A stretch of DNA of 51,158 bases from QQUD01 sp039029915 (lineage in GTDB: Bacteria > Chloroflexota > Anaerolineae > Promineifilales > Promineifilaceae), in assembly GCA_039029915.1 (NCBI GenBank), contig JBCCFD010000006.1, positions 1-51,158 on the forward strand, in the 5' to 3' direction. Within the stretch, counting starts at the first letter, position 1; every line of letters starts with the position of its first letter. Positions 42,280 through 50,989 of the stretch are shown piece after piece. Below the pieces are notes generated by a model that was not told where the DNA came from, did not search any database, and was given only the letters and a program-made list of their open reading frames with translations. Both the position numbers and the translations under genes were made by a program.

Positions 42280-42346
42280 TTAGAATTCCTAGGAGAACTT
42301 ATCAATAAAATGTGCTTTCAACTGTAATTTTCTTTCTAACCTTTCG

Positions 42347-42391
42347 CTTTGACAACTTTCTATGCAATTGCTGTATGGAAAGCTGTCAAAG
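42347..42391. promoter_or_regulatory. 14-bp inverted repeat with adjacent promoter
   Basis: CTTTGACAACTTTC (42347-42360) pairs at 13 of 14 positions with GAAAGCTGTCAAAG (42378-42391), 17 nt between. A promoter-like pair follows at once: TTGGCA (42392-42397) and TATGAT (42414-42419) with a 16-nt spacer, and the start codon at 42465. The placement abutting the -35 fits an operator. Confidence 0.55.
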
Positions 42392-42464
42392 TTGGCAAAA
42401 ACACAATATGCGTTATGATGCGAAGTTATTGGTGAAAAACAGGTCACCTAAAAAGGGACGTCCA

Positions 42465-43418
42465 ATGCAGAAATTAAGCCCAAACCTTCAAGGCATTATT
42501 TGGATTGTGCTCGGTATGTTTATCTTTTCTTTCCAAAACATTGCCATTAAATGGATTAGCGGTGGTTATCCCGTTTTGGAAATTGTGATCTTCCGCAGCT
42601 TAGTGGCTTTGCCTTTAACGTGGCTGTTTTTTCGGATGGAGGGTAATCGGGGTCTTCCGAAATCGAAAAACTTACGGTTGGAATTGATTCGAGGATTTTT
42701 CCTTTTTTTGTCGTACACCACTTATTTTATGGGTCTATCTGCGCTTCCTTTGGCTGAGGCGGCTTCCATTCGATTTTCTGCCCCCTTAACCATTACGGCG
42801 CTTTCAGTCCTTATGCTGGGCGAAAAAGTAGGGCCTCGTCGCTGGATGGCGCTTGTTATTGGGTTCACAGGCGTACTTTTTATCGTCCGACCTGGGACAA
42901 CTTCCTTTAACTGGGGGAGTGTCTTTGTCTTTCTGGCTACTATTTTTTACGCGCTCTCGTTGATGTTGACTCGTCGTTTACGCGGCGATGATAGTTCAGC
43001 CACGATGGCGTATTTCAGCACGGTGGTTTATTTAGCGTCGGCGTTTGTGTTAGCCCCAACGGCCGTACTAATCGGCGAAATGCCTAATGCGCACCCCAGC
43101 GTGGCGTTCTTGTTTCGGGCTTGGTCGATACCTACGCCATTAGATTTAGCCATCATGCTTGGTTTAGGCTTTATTTGGGCAAGCGGTATGTTTTTGATTG
43201 CCAAAGCGTATAGCCTAGCGCTGGCGTCTGTGGCAGCCCCGTTTGAGTATGTGACCCTGCCGATTAATGTGATGTGGGGATATGTGATCTGGCAAGAGGT
43301 GCCAACTACAGGCACATGGCTAGGGGCTGGGTTGACGCTGGCCAGTGGGCTTTATATTTTGTTTCGTGAAACGAAGCTTAAAGAAACGGCCGTTGTCCAA
43401 CCGCAGGGAGCAGATTAG
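42465..43418 (+). CDS. DMT-superfamily (EamA) transporter
   Basis: A 317-residue protein with ten predicted helices arranged as two EamA repeats. The second half of repeat 1 (PLAEAASIRFSAPLTITALSVLMLGEKVGPRRWMALVIGFTGV) is the classic EamA block. Likely exports amino acids, metabolites or nucleotide derivatives; the substrate cannot be told. ATG 42465 has AAGGGA 6 nt upstream; a longer frame from 42312 runs through the promoter and inverted repeat and is rejected. Confidence 0.9.
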   Translation: MQKLSPNLQGIIWIVLGMFIFSFQNIAIKWISGGYPVLEIVIFRSLVALPLTWLFFRMEGNRGLPKSKNLRLELIRGFFLFLSYTTYFMGLSALPLAEAASIRFSAPLTITALSVLMLGEKVGPRRWMALVIGFTGVLFIVRPGTTSFNWGSVFVFLATIFYALSLMLTRRLRGDDSSATMAYFSTVVYLASAFVLAPTAVLIGEMPNAHPSVAFLFRAWSIPTPLDLAIMLGLGFIWASGMFLIAKAYSLALASVAAPFEYVTLPINVMWGYVIWQEVPTTGTWLGAGLTLASGLYILFRETKLKETAVVQPQGAD

Positions 43419-43542
43419 TTTGAGTCTGCTGGACAGAAAATCAAGCACGTCACTCCATAAATTTCCCTAAAAAGTACCAGAATAACCCCAAACAATCCCT
43501 TATTTTCTAGTCCCATTTTGTCTAAACTAACAAAATATTGAG

Positions 43543-43592
43543 AGTTGAGGTCTCAACTTGATGAAGAGTTCAATGTGCAATACGGTGCACAT
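43543..43592. promoter_or_regulatory. Two dyads upstream of the SnoaL-like gene
   Basis: AGTTGAGgtCTCAACT (43543-43558) is a 7+2+7 dyad, and ATGTGC...GCACAT (43573-43578 / 43587-43592) is a second. Both lie within 70 bases of the start codon at 43613, consistent with a repressor-controlled gene. No regulator gene is adjacent. Confidence 0.45.
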
Positions 43593-43612
43593 AGACGATA
43601 AAAGACGAGGAA

Positions 43613-44389
43613 ATGATGAGCCAAAAGCTGGAAAATGCGAAAAGTTTATATTTAGAAGGTATTCGTGATGGTAAGGCACGAGAAGCCATAACAAAATATA
43701 CCGGTGTACGGTACACACAGCACAGCACAGGTGTTAAAGATGGTATTGAAGGATTTGTTGAGTTTTTTGAGCCGTTTATCGCCCGAAACCCTAAGCGTGA
43801 TATTCAAATCATCAGGGGCCTAGAGGATGGCCAATATGTGTTTTTGCACGTGTATCAATCACTCAACGATGGTGAGGCCCAATGGGTCACAACCGATTTC
43901 TTTGACACAGATGAAAATGACAAAATTATCGAGCATTGGGACGTGATTTCTGCTTATGCTGATTCAACCCCTTCGGGACACACATCAATTGATGGGCCAA
44001 CAGAAATTACCGATTTGGATAAGACCGAGGCAAACAAGCAGCTAGTGAGAGATTTTGTTCGGGATGTTTTGGAGGGTGTTAACCCCGCCAATATCGACAA
44101 ATATATCTCGAGCGAAACGTATATCCAGCACAATGCGGAGGTGCCTGATGGTCTCGCTCCTTTTAAAGCGCTAGCATTATCGGAAGACCGAGCGTTGATG
44201 TACAAAGAAACCGTATTGTTAGTAGGCCAGGGTAATTTTGTAGCAACGTTGAGCAGAGCCACATGGGATGGACAAGAAGTGGCCCAAGTGGATATTTTCC
44301 GAATTGAAGACGGCATGATTGTGGAGCATTGGGATAATTCAGAGCCAGTACCCCCTAAAGAAGAGTGGGCGAACACCGGTAAATTCTAG
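43613..44389 (+). CDS. Double SnoaL-like (NTF2-fold) protein
   Basis: A 258-residue protein made of two tandem SnoaL-like domains. The half ending IEHWDVISAYADS (~110) is echoed by IVEHWDNSEPVPP at the end, and KYTGVRYTQHSTGVKDGIEGF (~28) by KYISSETYIQHNAEVPDGLAPF (~160). The YxQH motif of this family occurs in both. Such proteins may be isomerases/cyclases or small-ligand binding; the reaction is not known. ATG 43613 is preceded by ACGAGGA. Confidence 0.8.
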   Translation: MMSQKLENAKSLYLEGIRDGKAREAITKYTGVRYTQHSTGVKDGIEGFVEFFEPFIARNPKRDIQIIRGLEDGQYVFLHVYQSLNDGEAQWVTTDFFDTDENDKIIEHWDVISAYADSTPSGHTSIDGPTEITDLDKTEANKQLVRDFVRDVLEGVNPANIDKYISSETYIQHNAEVPDGLAPFKALALSEDRALMYKETVLLVGQGNFVATLSRATWDGQEVAQVDIFRIEDGMIVEHWDNSEPVPPKEEWANTGKF

Positions 44390-44399
44390 CTCTTGCTAT

Positions 44400-45038
44400 T
44401 TATGTCAACTTTAAATAGTCACGGCCAGAAAGCCGCAGCTGGATTTTGTCCCAAATTTGGTCGAGGTGTGATTCATGAAGCACATAATCGAGGTTGTCTG
44501 TCTCGACTGTTAAAACCGGACTAAGCGAAAAGTTTTCGGCCCATTGATCATAGAGCGTGTTAAGCTGATTGAGATAGCTTTGTTCAATGTCTAACTCATA
44601 GTCTCGTCCACGTTGCTGAATACGATGGGTTAAGGTTCGGACTGACCCCTTGAGGTAAATGACTAGATCAGGCGGGGTGAGGATGGAGGTTGTTGTTTTG
44701 TAAAGGTCAAAATAACAATCCCAATCACGCTCACTCATCAATCCCTGTTGGTAAAGATTTTGGGCAAAAATTTCTGCATCTTCATAGACACTGCGATCCT
44801 GAATGATGGAATTTTGATGCTGTAGCAGTTCAAAATGTTGTTTGATGCGCCGTGAAAGAAAGAAGATTTGCGAATTAAAGCTCCACCGCTTCATATCTCC
44901 ATAAAAGTCAGCTAGATAGGGGTTCTCATCAAACGCTTCAAAGACAGGTTCCCAAGCTGTTCGTTTTGCGAGCAGTGTCACTAGAGTGGATTTTCCAATA
45001 CCGATATTACCGGCAATAGTGATGAACTGTTTTTTCAT
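44400..45038 (-). CDS. Deoxynucleoside kinase
   Basis: A 212-residue kinase of the dCK/dGK/TK2 family. The P-loop is GNIGIGKST (~10-18), the substrate-side run DRSVYEDAEIF (~82) matches the family's ERS/DRSxxED block, and QRGRDYE (~143) is the LID region. It phosphorylates deoxynucleosides in salvage; which base is not clear. Its start overlaps the metallophosphoesterase stop by 4 nt. Confidence 0.9.
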   Translation of the reverse strand: MKKQFITIAGNIGIGKSTLVTLLAKRTAWEPVFEAFDENPYLADFYGDMKRWSFNSQIFFLSRRIKQHFELLQHQNSIIQDRSVYEDAEIFAQNLYQQGLMSERDWDCYFDLYKTTTSILTPPDLVIYLKGSVRTLTHRIQQRGRDYELDIEQSYLNQLNTLYDQWAENFSLSPVLTVETDNLDYVLHESHLDQIWDKIQLRLSGRDYLKLT

Positions 45039-45874
45039 ATTTTTATAGGTTGGGTTGGTAGATTATGGGCTTCAACATGGCGGGCGACGCTTTCGTCTAA
45101 ATCAATCTTGCCAGCAAAAACATCCGCTTGATATTTTATGCGCCATGGAATGACTAGTGATTTGGCGAAGGCCCATTCAAGATAGATGAGCCACAGGAGC
45201 GAGCCGGCTTCTTCCAGAATGCCTGAATTGATGTAATCTTGATTGGTTTGTTGCCTATCGTAGGCAACGCGCTGAATTTTCGCTTGCCACTGCTTATTTT
45301 GATAGGTGAGCTGTGCATAGCTAGCCTGGGGGTTGCTGTCAACGATCTGTCCGACTGAGCCACAATTTACCACAAGCGTATTTCTTACCTGTTTGATAAA
45401 GGGGAGGTGAGTGTGAGCGGTACAAAAAACGGCCGTTTCTGCACCTCCTATCTTCCCTAACATCTCATCATCCGACAGCTGCTCATAAATACCATCTCGC
45501 GTGCCGTGCAGTGAAGCATGAGTAATCGTACATCCTTCAATCTGATAAGATGGCAATGCTTCTTCAAATTCCAATACCGTGTTTCCCATCTGTTTGGCAG
45601 TCCACGCCGAGAGCAGGCGGAATTTCTTTTGAATGGCATCAAGCTTATTGGCGTGCCTTCTATGTCGGAGAACATACTGCTCGTGATTCCCTATAAGCGT
45701 CACCCACTCTTGTTGCCCGCAGATTAGCTTCCAACAGGCTAGCGAAAGTGGGCCTCGATTGACAACATCCCCGTTAACGACGACCTGCTCTGGTCGCCAT
45801 TGCGCAATATCTTCCATCACCGCCTGTAGGGCTGGTAAATTACCGTGGATGTCTGAAATGACAGCCAGCTTCAC
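45035..45874 (-). CDS. Calcineurin-like metallophosphoesterase
   Basis: A 279-residue phosphoesterase with the metal motifs DIHGN (8-12), NGDVVNRGP (~34), GNHEQ (~62) and TAHTHLP (~152). It would hydrolyse a phosphomono- or diester; the substrate is not predictable. It is transcribed with the deoxynucleoside kinase (4-nt overlap) and follows phosphofructokinase with a 3-nt gap. The kinase partner hints at nucleotide substrates, but that is only context. Confidence 0.88.
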   Translation of the reverse strand: MKLAVISDIHGNLPALQAVMEDIAQWRPEQVVVNGDVVNRGPLSLACWKLICGQQEWVTLIGNHEQYVLRHRRHANKLDAIQKKFRLLSAWTAKQMGNTVLEFEEALPSYQIEGCTITHASLHGTRDGIYEQLSDDEMLGKIGGAETAVFCTAHTHLPFIKQVRNTLVVNCGSVGQIVDSNPQASYAQLTYQNKQWQAKIQRVAYDRQQTNQDYINSGILEEAGSLLWLIYLEWAFAKSLVIPWRIKYQADVFAGKIDLDESVARHVEAHNLPTQPIKI

Positions 45875-45877
45875 AAG

Positions 45878-46981
45878 CTAATCTCCCATGCAGGTGCCTA
45901 AATCTCTGGCCGTCAGGAGGGTATCACAATCAAGCGGAACGGATTTCATTCGCTGACAGGCTAGGTCAAGCGGGACATAGTTTACTTTTGGTGGATCTAG
46001 AGCCACCATCACGCCAGAATGCCCCTCGTCTAAGGCGCGCACAGCAGCAGCACCAAAGCGAAGCGAAATGAGTCGATCGTAAGCGGTTGGCTTACCCCCT
46101 CGGAGAAGGTGGCCTAAAACGACAACGCGGGTGTCTTTGCCGGTTAATGCTTCGAGCTGGGCCCCAATTTTATGGCCCACACCACCTAAGCGTTCTGCTT
46201 GGCCAATCGCTTTGCCAATTATGGAGTGCTCACCATCGATTGGTTTGGCCCCTTCAGCAACAACCACGATTGAGAATCGACGGCCGTTTTTCTCCCGCTC
46301 CAAAATCTTCTGGGCAACCTTGGTGATGTCATAAGGAATCTCTGGGATAAGAATGGCATCGGCTGACCCAGCCACACCGGACTCTAGGCCAATCCAGCCG
46401 GCGTACCGGCCCATCACCTCTACCACCATGATGCGGCGGTGCGATTCAGCAGTGGAGTGGAGGCGGTCGATTGCTTCTGTGGCCACGTAAACGGCCGTGT
46501 TAAAACCAAACGTAACAACCGTTTTGTCTAAATCATTGTCAATCGTCTTAGGAACCCCCACAATTCGTAACCCTTTTTTCTCCAACCGATTCGCAATATC
46601 CAGCGAGCCATCACCCCCAATCGCCACGATAGCATCGAGCTGATTCTTTTTACAGCCTTCAATGATGCGATCTGAGAGGTCGACCTCCCGAATATTTCCA
46701 CGCTCGTCTTCTTCAGGGTAGGCAAAGGGGTGTCCCTTGTTGGTTGTGCCGATGATGGTTCCCCCGCGATGGGTTATGCCCCGCACGGAATCCCGATCGA
46801 GCGGCATGAGGCCCCCGTCGGGATAATCTTCAGGATGCATCAGTCCATCATACCCATCCCGAATGCCAAAACTGTCCCATCCCCGGTTATTGGCGGCTAA
46901 GACGATGGCGCGAATAACTGCGTTGAGTCCGGGGGCATCACCGCCCCCTGTACTGATGCCAATTCGCTTGATTGATGTCAT
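45878..46981 (-). CDS. pfkA: 6-phosphofructokinase, group III type
   Basis: A 367-residue PFK. ISTGGGDAPGLNAVIRAIV, GGTIIGTTNKGHPF, GGDGS and MGRYAGWIG are present. At the donor-selectivity positions it has Gly in GGDGS (like ATP enzymes) and Lys in GVPKTIDND (E. coli has Gly), a mix seen in group III PFKs, which use ATP or PPi in different species, so the donor cannot be read. I use ATG 46981 (with GGAGGAAGAG upstream) rather than the longer frame from 47095. Confidence 0.92.
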   Translation of the reverse strand: MTSIKRIGISTGGGDAPGLNAVIRAIVLAANNRGWDSFGIRDGYDGLMHPEDYPDGGLMPLDRDSVRGITHRGGTIIGTTNKGHPFAYPEEDERGNIREVDLSDRIIEGCKKNQLDAIVAIGGDGSLDIANRLEKKGLRIVGVPKTIDNDLDKTVVTFGFNTAVYVATEAIDRLHSTAESHRRIMVVEVMGRYAGWIGLESGVAGSADAILIPEIPYDITKVAQKILEREKNGRRFSIVVVAEGAKPIDGEHSIIGKAIGQAERLGGVGHKIGAQLEALTGKDTRVVVLGHLLRGGKPTAYDRLISLRFGAAAVRALDEGHSGVMVALDPPKVNYVPLDLACQRMKSVPLDCDTLLTARDLGTCMGD

Positions 46982-47139
46982 GAACTCTTCCTCCGGTTGG
47001 AAATTCTTATTTACTGAGCTGTATTCTGACTGTCGATTGCGATCACGGGTTAAGATCGCGATAAGAATACAACTATGATTATAACTATATCTCAATCAAA
47101 TGGGGGAGATGAGGGAAATTGGGGGACGTGGGGCAATCG

Positions 47140-47145
47140 TATAAA
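47140..47145 (+). promoter_or_regulatory. -10 box nearly abutting methyltransferase start
   Basis: TATAAA at 47140-47145 ends 8 nt before ATG 47154, so the mRNA would start at or beside the ATG. TTGGGG at 47119-47124 is a weak -35 with 15-nt spacing. No ribosome site is present, in keeping with leaderless translation. Confidence 0.45.
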
Positions 47146-47153
47146 ATCAGCGT

Positions 47154-47840
47154 ATGCAGAGTTTAAAATCGCTTTGGGTTCGATTGATTCGGTTTGGATT
47201 TCGGCTTTTATATAATGAGCTAGCGTGGACGTATGATCTGGTGAGTTGGGTGTTTTCGCTTGGTGAGTGGCGTCGGTGGCAGCGAGCTGGCTTACAGTTT
47301 TTAAACGGCCGTAAACTCCTCGAGATTGGTCACGGGCCAGGTCACCTGCTTTTGCAGATGGCACAAGATGGCAAGCTGGTGGTGGGTCTTGATTTGTCGC
47401 CATACATGGGGCGGCAGGCAAGGCGGCGCTTGCGTAAAAATGGTCAAACTGCCGATTTGACGCAGGCGATGGTACAAGGCCTGCCGTTTGTTTCTCAAAG
47501 TTTTGAGTCTGTTTTATCAACATTCCCAACAGATTACGTGGTTGATCCAGACACATTAGCAGAGGTGCATCGCGTGTTGGTGGAAAACGGCCGTTTTGTA
47601 ATCGTTCCTGAAGGTCATTTAACAACGGGGGGACTGCTGCAAACCGTCATCGATTGGCTATTTCGCATTACGGGGCAACGTTCAGAAGCCTTTGAGGTCA
47701 ATGAAGAAGGCTTCTGGCCCAGCCAGACGATCTGGCAGCCGCTGAGGGAGCGGCTTGAAACGGCTGGTTTTCAGGTTCGAATTGAACAAGTCAGTTTTAA
47801 ACGGAGCGCGGCAACAGTGATTGTCGCTACTAAGTCATAA
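47154..47840 (+). CDS. Class I SAM-dependent methyltransferase
   Basis: A 228-residue methyltransferase of the UbiE/Methyltransf_11 group. Motif I is LLEIGHGPGHLLLQM (~55-69) and VVGLDLSPYMGRQAR (~77) is motif post-I. A hydrophobic N-terminus (WVRLIRFGFRLLYNELAWTYDLVSW) could bind membranes or a hydrophobic substrate. It diverges from phosphofructokinase. Substrate unknown. Confidence 0.85.
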   Translation: MQSLKSLWVRLIRFGFRLLYNELAWTYDLVSWVFSLGEWRRWQRAGLQFLNGRKLLEIGHGPGHLLLQMAQDGKLVVGLDLSPYMGRQARRRLRKNGQTADLTQAMVQGLPFVSQSFESVLSTFPTDYVVDPDTLAEVHRVLVENGRFVIVPEGHLTTGGLLQTVIDWLFRITGQRSEAFEVNEEGFWPSQTIWQPLRERLETAGFQVRIEQVSFKRSAATVIVATKS

Positions 47841-47857
47841 GCAAAAAGTTATCTACC

Positions 47858-47925
47858 CTTTGTGCAGTGATAAATCACCCTGCAAAGAGTAAATGCGTCC
47901 CTTTGGGGCTTTAAAAAACCCAAAG
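47858..47925. other. Hairpin-rich gap after the methyltransferase
   Basis: An imperfect stem (CTTTGTGCAGTGAT / ATCACCCTGCAAAG, 47858-47887) is followed by a 7-bp stem CTTTGGG / CCCAAAG (47901-47907 / 47919-47925) with a T/A-rich loop and a small GCAC...GTGC dyad. These could terminate the methyltransferase transcript. Confidence 0.45.
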
Positions 47926-48002
47926 AGCACCTCATGAGTGCCCTAGTGCTTCATGACAACCCTAAAACTATCCTAAGAACTCTCGATTTTCTGCCTGCCA
48001 AT

Positions 48003-48011
48003 TGGTACAAT
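48003..48011 (+). promoter_or_regulatory. Extended -10 abutting lspA
   Basis: TGGTACAAT (48003-48011) fits an extended -10 (TG-n-TACAAT). Its 3' end lies 8 nt before ATG 48020, placing the transcript start at or beside the start codon. There is no ribosome site. Confidence 0.5.
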
Positions 48012-48019
48012 GCCCATCT

Positions 48020-48613
48020 ATGGAAGAATTAAAACAAAGCAACCCCGATAAACTACCAGAACAGACCCCTTTGCCAAAAGCGACCTTCCGAGAAATGACA
48101 ATTTTGGTTTCAGTGGCTGGTTTGGCTTTGGTGCTTGATCAGTGGACCAAAAATATTGTTGAAGCCAATATGCCGCTCAATTCAATTTCGGTGCCGTTTC
48201 CCGCTATCGAAGAAATTTTCAGGTTTACACACGTGGCCAATACGGGGGCGGCGTTTGGTATGTTTCAGAATGGTGGCACCGTTTTTATGATTTTTGCCGT
48301 CATTGTGTCGATAGGCATCCTTTACTACAACTTTTTTGGTTTAGAAGGGAATCAGCGCTTAATGCGGGTTGCGTTAGGGCTTCAGCTTGGTGGTGCTTTA
48401 GGCAACTTCATCGATCGGGTTCGCATTGGGCACGTCACGGATTTTATTGATATTGGCCCTTGGTATATCTTTAATGTCGCTGATATGTCGATTGTGGGTG
48501 GGGCCATAGTTTTAGGATTTATTGTGTTTCAAGAGATGCGCGAAGAGCGTGCCCAAGCGCAGCTGGCTGAGAAGGCCACTTCTCAAAGCCAACAGCAACA
48601 ACCTACCCAGTAA
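48020..48613 (+). CDS. lspA: Signal peptidase II (LspA)
   Basis: A 197-residue aspartyl protease that cleaves prolipoprotein signal peptides in the membrane. VLDQWTKNIVEANM (~37), FTHVANTGAAFGM (~71), GALGNFIDRVRIGHVTDFID (~118-137) and VADMSIVGGA (~147) hold the two catalytic aspartates (FNVADM and GNxxDR). Four membrane helices; the C-terminal Q-rich tail is longer than usual. The rluD-type gene follows after 8 nt, the common lspA-rluD pairing. Confidence 0.95.
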   Translation: MEELKQSNPDKLPEQTPLPKATFREMTILVSVAGLALVLDQWTKNIVEANMPLNSISVPFPAIEEIFRFTHVANTGAAFGMFQNGGTVFMIFAVIVSIGILYYNFFGLEGNQRLMRVALGLQLGGALGNFIDRVRIGHVTDFIDIGPWYIFNVADMSIVGGAIVLGFIVFQEMREERAQAQLAEKATSQSQQQQPTQ

Positions 48614-48621
48614 AAATTATT

Positions 48622-49545
48622 ATGGAAGATGATGTTTTAGAACTGGTGCTTGAGATGCCGGGAGAGCGGTTAGATCGAGCGCTGGTTCAGTCGGTTGACG
48701 ACCTGTCTCGGACGCAGATTCAGCGGTTTATTAAAGAGGGGCGGGTGCTTGTTAACGGCCGTTCTGAGAAGGCAAACCTACGGCTTGAAGGGGGCGAACA
48801 GGTTCAAATCTCCTTGCCACCCGTTCAAGAAACAGAGCTCATTCCCGAAGATATCCCGCTTGACATTCGTTACGAAGATACCGATCTGCTTTTGATCAAC
48901 AAGCCAGCCGGTATGGTTGTCCATCCTGCCGTGGGGCATCCTTCTGGCACCTTGGTGAATGCCGTGCTGGGATATTGCCAAGATTTAGCTGGGGTGGGTG
49001 GCGAAAAACGCCCGGGCATTGTCCACCGCTTGGATATGGATACATCCGGCTTAATTTTGGTCGCTAAAAACGATCGGTCACTCCAGCATTTGCAGGACCA
49101 ATTTAAATCAAGAACGATTCATAAAGAGTACCTCGCTCTAGTTGAAGGGCAGGTGCAGCCGCCGAGTGCCCTTATCGATGCTCCCATTGGGCGAGACCTA
49201 CGCCAGCGCAAAAAGATGGCCGTGATTCGCAATCGTTCTTCAAAATCACGTCCTGCCCAAACGGAGTATGAAACCCACACCACGTTTGATGATTTCACAT
49301 TATTGAGCTGTATTTTGCATACAGGGCGAACCCATCAAATTCGCGTTCATTTAGCGTATTTAGGGCACCCTATTGTGGCCGATACTGTTTACGGCCGTCG
49401 CAAACCCACGCTACCTTTAAAACGCCAATTCCTCCACGCGTACCGGCTGATCTTTAAACGGCCGTCTGACGACAAACCGATCCAATTTGAGGCTGAACTC
49501 CCCACAGAATTACAGGCAATTGTTGATAAACTTTCGTCAGAATAG
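48622..49545 (+). CDS. rluD: Pseudouridine synthase, RluD family
   Basis: A 307-residue protein with an N-terminal S4-like RNA-binding domain (to ~75, with RFIKEGRVLVNG) and a catalytic domain. The catalytic motif is HRLDMDTSG (~134-142); canonical RluD has HRLDKDTSG, so one residue differs next to the active Asp. HTGRTHQIRVHLAYLGHPI is intact. It modifies uridines in 23S rRNA. It starts 8 nt after lspA, an arrangement common across bacteria. Confidence 0.93.
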   Translation: MEDDVLELVLEMPGERLDRALVQSVDDLSRTQIQRFIKEGRVLVNGRSEKANLRLEGGEQVQISLPPVQETELIPEDIPLDIRYEDTDLLLINKPAGMVVHPAVGHPSGTLVNAVLGYCQDLAGVGGEKRPGIVHRLDMDTSGLILVAKNDRSLQHLQDQFKSRTIHKEYLALVEGQVQPPSALIDAPIGRDLRQRKKMAVIRNRSSKSRPAQTEYETHTTFDDFTLLSCILHTGRTHQIRVHLAYLGHPIVADTVYGRRKPTLPLKRQFLHAYRLIFKRPSDDKPIQFEAELPTELQAIVDKLSSE

Positions 49546-49749
49546 GCATCAATATCAATTTTGGCTAAAAATTCATCCTCTAAAATATAAGTTCGGCACT
49601 TTACGACTTCCCACTGATTGGTAAACTGAAAAATATGGATGCCCAATTTTGGGTTGCAAATTATTTTATTTTAGAGTGAAATTATAAATTGCGTTTTGGC
49701 GCTATTTTTGAGTGGAGTGGAAAGAAAATTATTCAACAAATGAGGGATT

Positions 49750-50961
49750 ATGTTAGGGAATGAGTTAACAGAGAAGGCGGGGCTTGTACCACCAACGCTC
49801 TGGGATGTACCGTTTTACAAAGAGGCAGGTCTTTATTTCTACTTAGAACCAACCGAAGAGATTTTGCCAAACGGTCGAGTGAAAACTCAAAATCATGGTG
49901 AAATGATTATGCTGGGGAGCTATTCGTACCTGGGCTTAATTGGACATCCTGACATTAATGCAGCGGCCCAAACGGCCGTTTCTAAGTTTGGCACAGGGAC
50001 GCACGGTGTTCGGCTATTGGCCGGCTCGTTAACCATTCACGACGAGCTTGAGGCAAAATTGGCCCAGTTTAAGCAGACGGAAGCGGCCGTAACGTTTTCC
50101 AGCGGGTATGCCACTAATGTGGCGGTTCTGTCTAGTCTGCTGAGGCGGGGGGATGTTGTGCTGTGCGATAAGCTCAATCACGCCAGTATTGTCGATGGCT
50201 GTTTGCTATCACAGGCTAAATTTGTGCGCTTCAAGCATAATGATATGGTTCATTTAGAAAGACGTTTGCAGGATGCGAGGGGAAACGGCCGTGTTTTAGT
50301 CGTGGCCGATGCCGTATTTAGCATGGATGGGGATATTGTCAATTTGCCCGAGATGAGTCGACTCTGTCGCCAATATGGGGCGTACTTGATGATTGATGAA
50401 GCGCATTCGATTGGCGTATTGGGGGCAACTGGGCACGGAATTGAGGAACATTTTGGATTACCGGCCGATGCGGTTGATATCAAGATGGGCACGCTAAGCA
50501 AAGCGATTCCCAGTGCGGGTGGTTATGTTGCTGGCTCTTCAGAACTGGTTCAATATCTTAAGCATGAAGGGCGAGCGTTTATCTTCTCGGCAGCGTTACC
50601 CCCTGCCTCAGCGGCAGCGGCGCTGGCCGCGCTGCAAACGATTGAATCAGAACCGTGGCGCATCGCTCAACTGCAGCAAAACATCACCCTCTTTGCATCC
50701 CAACTTCGGGCGGCAGGCTTTAATCTTTTGGCGTCAGAAACGGCCGTTATTCCTATCATCTGTGGAGCAACAGAAAAAGCGGGTAAATTAGCCCGATACT
50801 GTCAAGATCGGGGCATCTATGTGCAGGCAGTCATCTCGCCCGTTGTGCCTGAAGGATTAGCTAGATTGCGCTGCTGTATTTCGGCCGTACACATACCAAC
50901 GGACATTCAATTTTGCGTTGACACCATTATTGCCGGTGGCCGGGAGATTGGATTGATTTAG
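49750..50961 (+). CDS. Alpha-oxoamine synthase family PLP enzyme
   Basis: A 403-residue fold-type I PLP enzyme of the KBL/8-amino-7-oxononanoate/serine-palmitoyltransferase group. SSGYATNVAVLSSLL, MIDEAHSIGVLGATGHG and TLSKAIPSAGGYVAGS are present, with Lys251 (in TLSKA) as the Schiff-base lysine. It joins an amino acid with an acyl-CoA or acyl-ACP with loss of CO2. The proline in KAIPSAGG differs from typical KBL/BioF and is closer to sphingolipid- or CAI-1-type enzymes, but substrates are unknown. GAGGGATT precedes ATG 49750. Confidence 0.88.
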   Translation: MLGNELTEKAGLVPPTLWDVPFYKEAGLYFYLEPTEEILPNGRVKTQNHGEMIMLGSYSYLGLIGHPDINAAAQTAVSKFGTGTHGVRLLAGSLTIHDELEAKLAQFKQTEAAVTFSSGYATNVAVLSSLLRRGDVVLCDKLNHASIVDGCLLSQAKFVRFKHNDMVHLERRLQDARGNGRVLVVADAVFSMDGDIVNLPEMSRLCRQYGAYLMIDEAHSIGVLGATGHGIEEHFGLPADAVDIKMGTLSKAIPSAGGYVAGSSELVQYLKHEGRAFIFSAALPPASAAAALAALQTIESEPWRIAQLQQNITLFASQLRAAGFNLLASETAVIPIICGATEKAGKLARYCQDRGIYVQAVISPVVPEGLARLRCCISAVHIPTDIQFCVDTIIAGGREIGLI

Positions 50962-50989
50962 CGAGGGGGAAAATATTGGTTAGTGTGAG

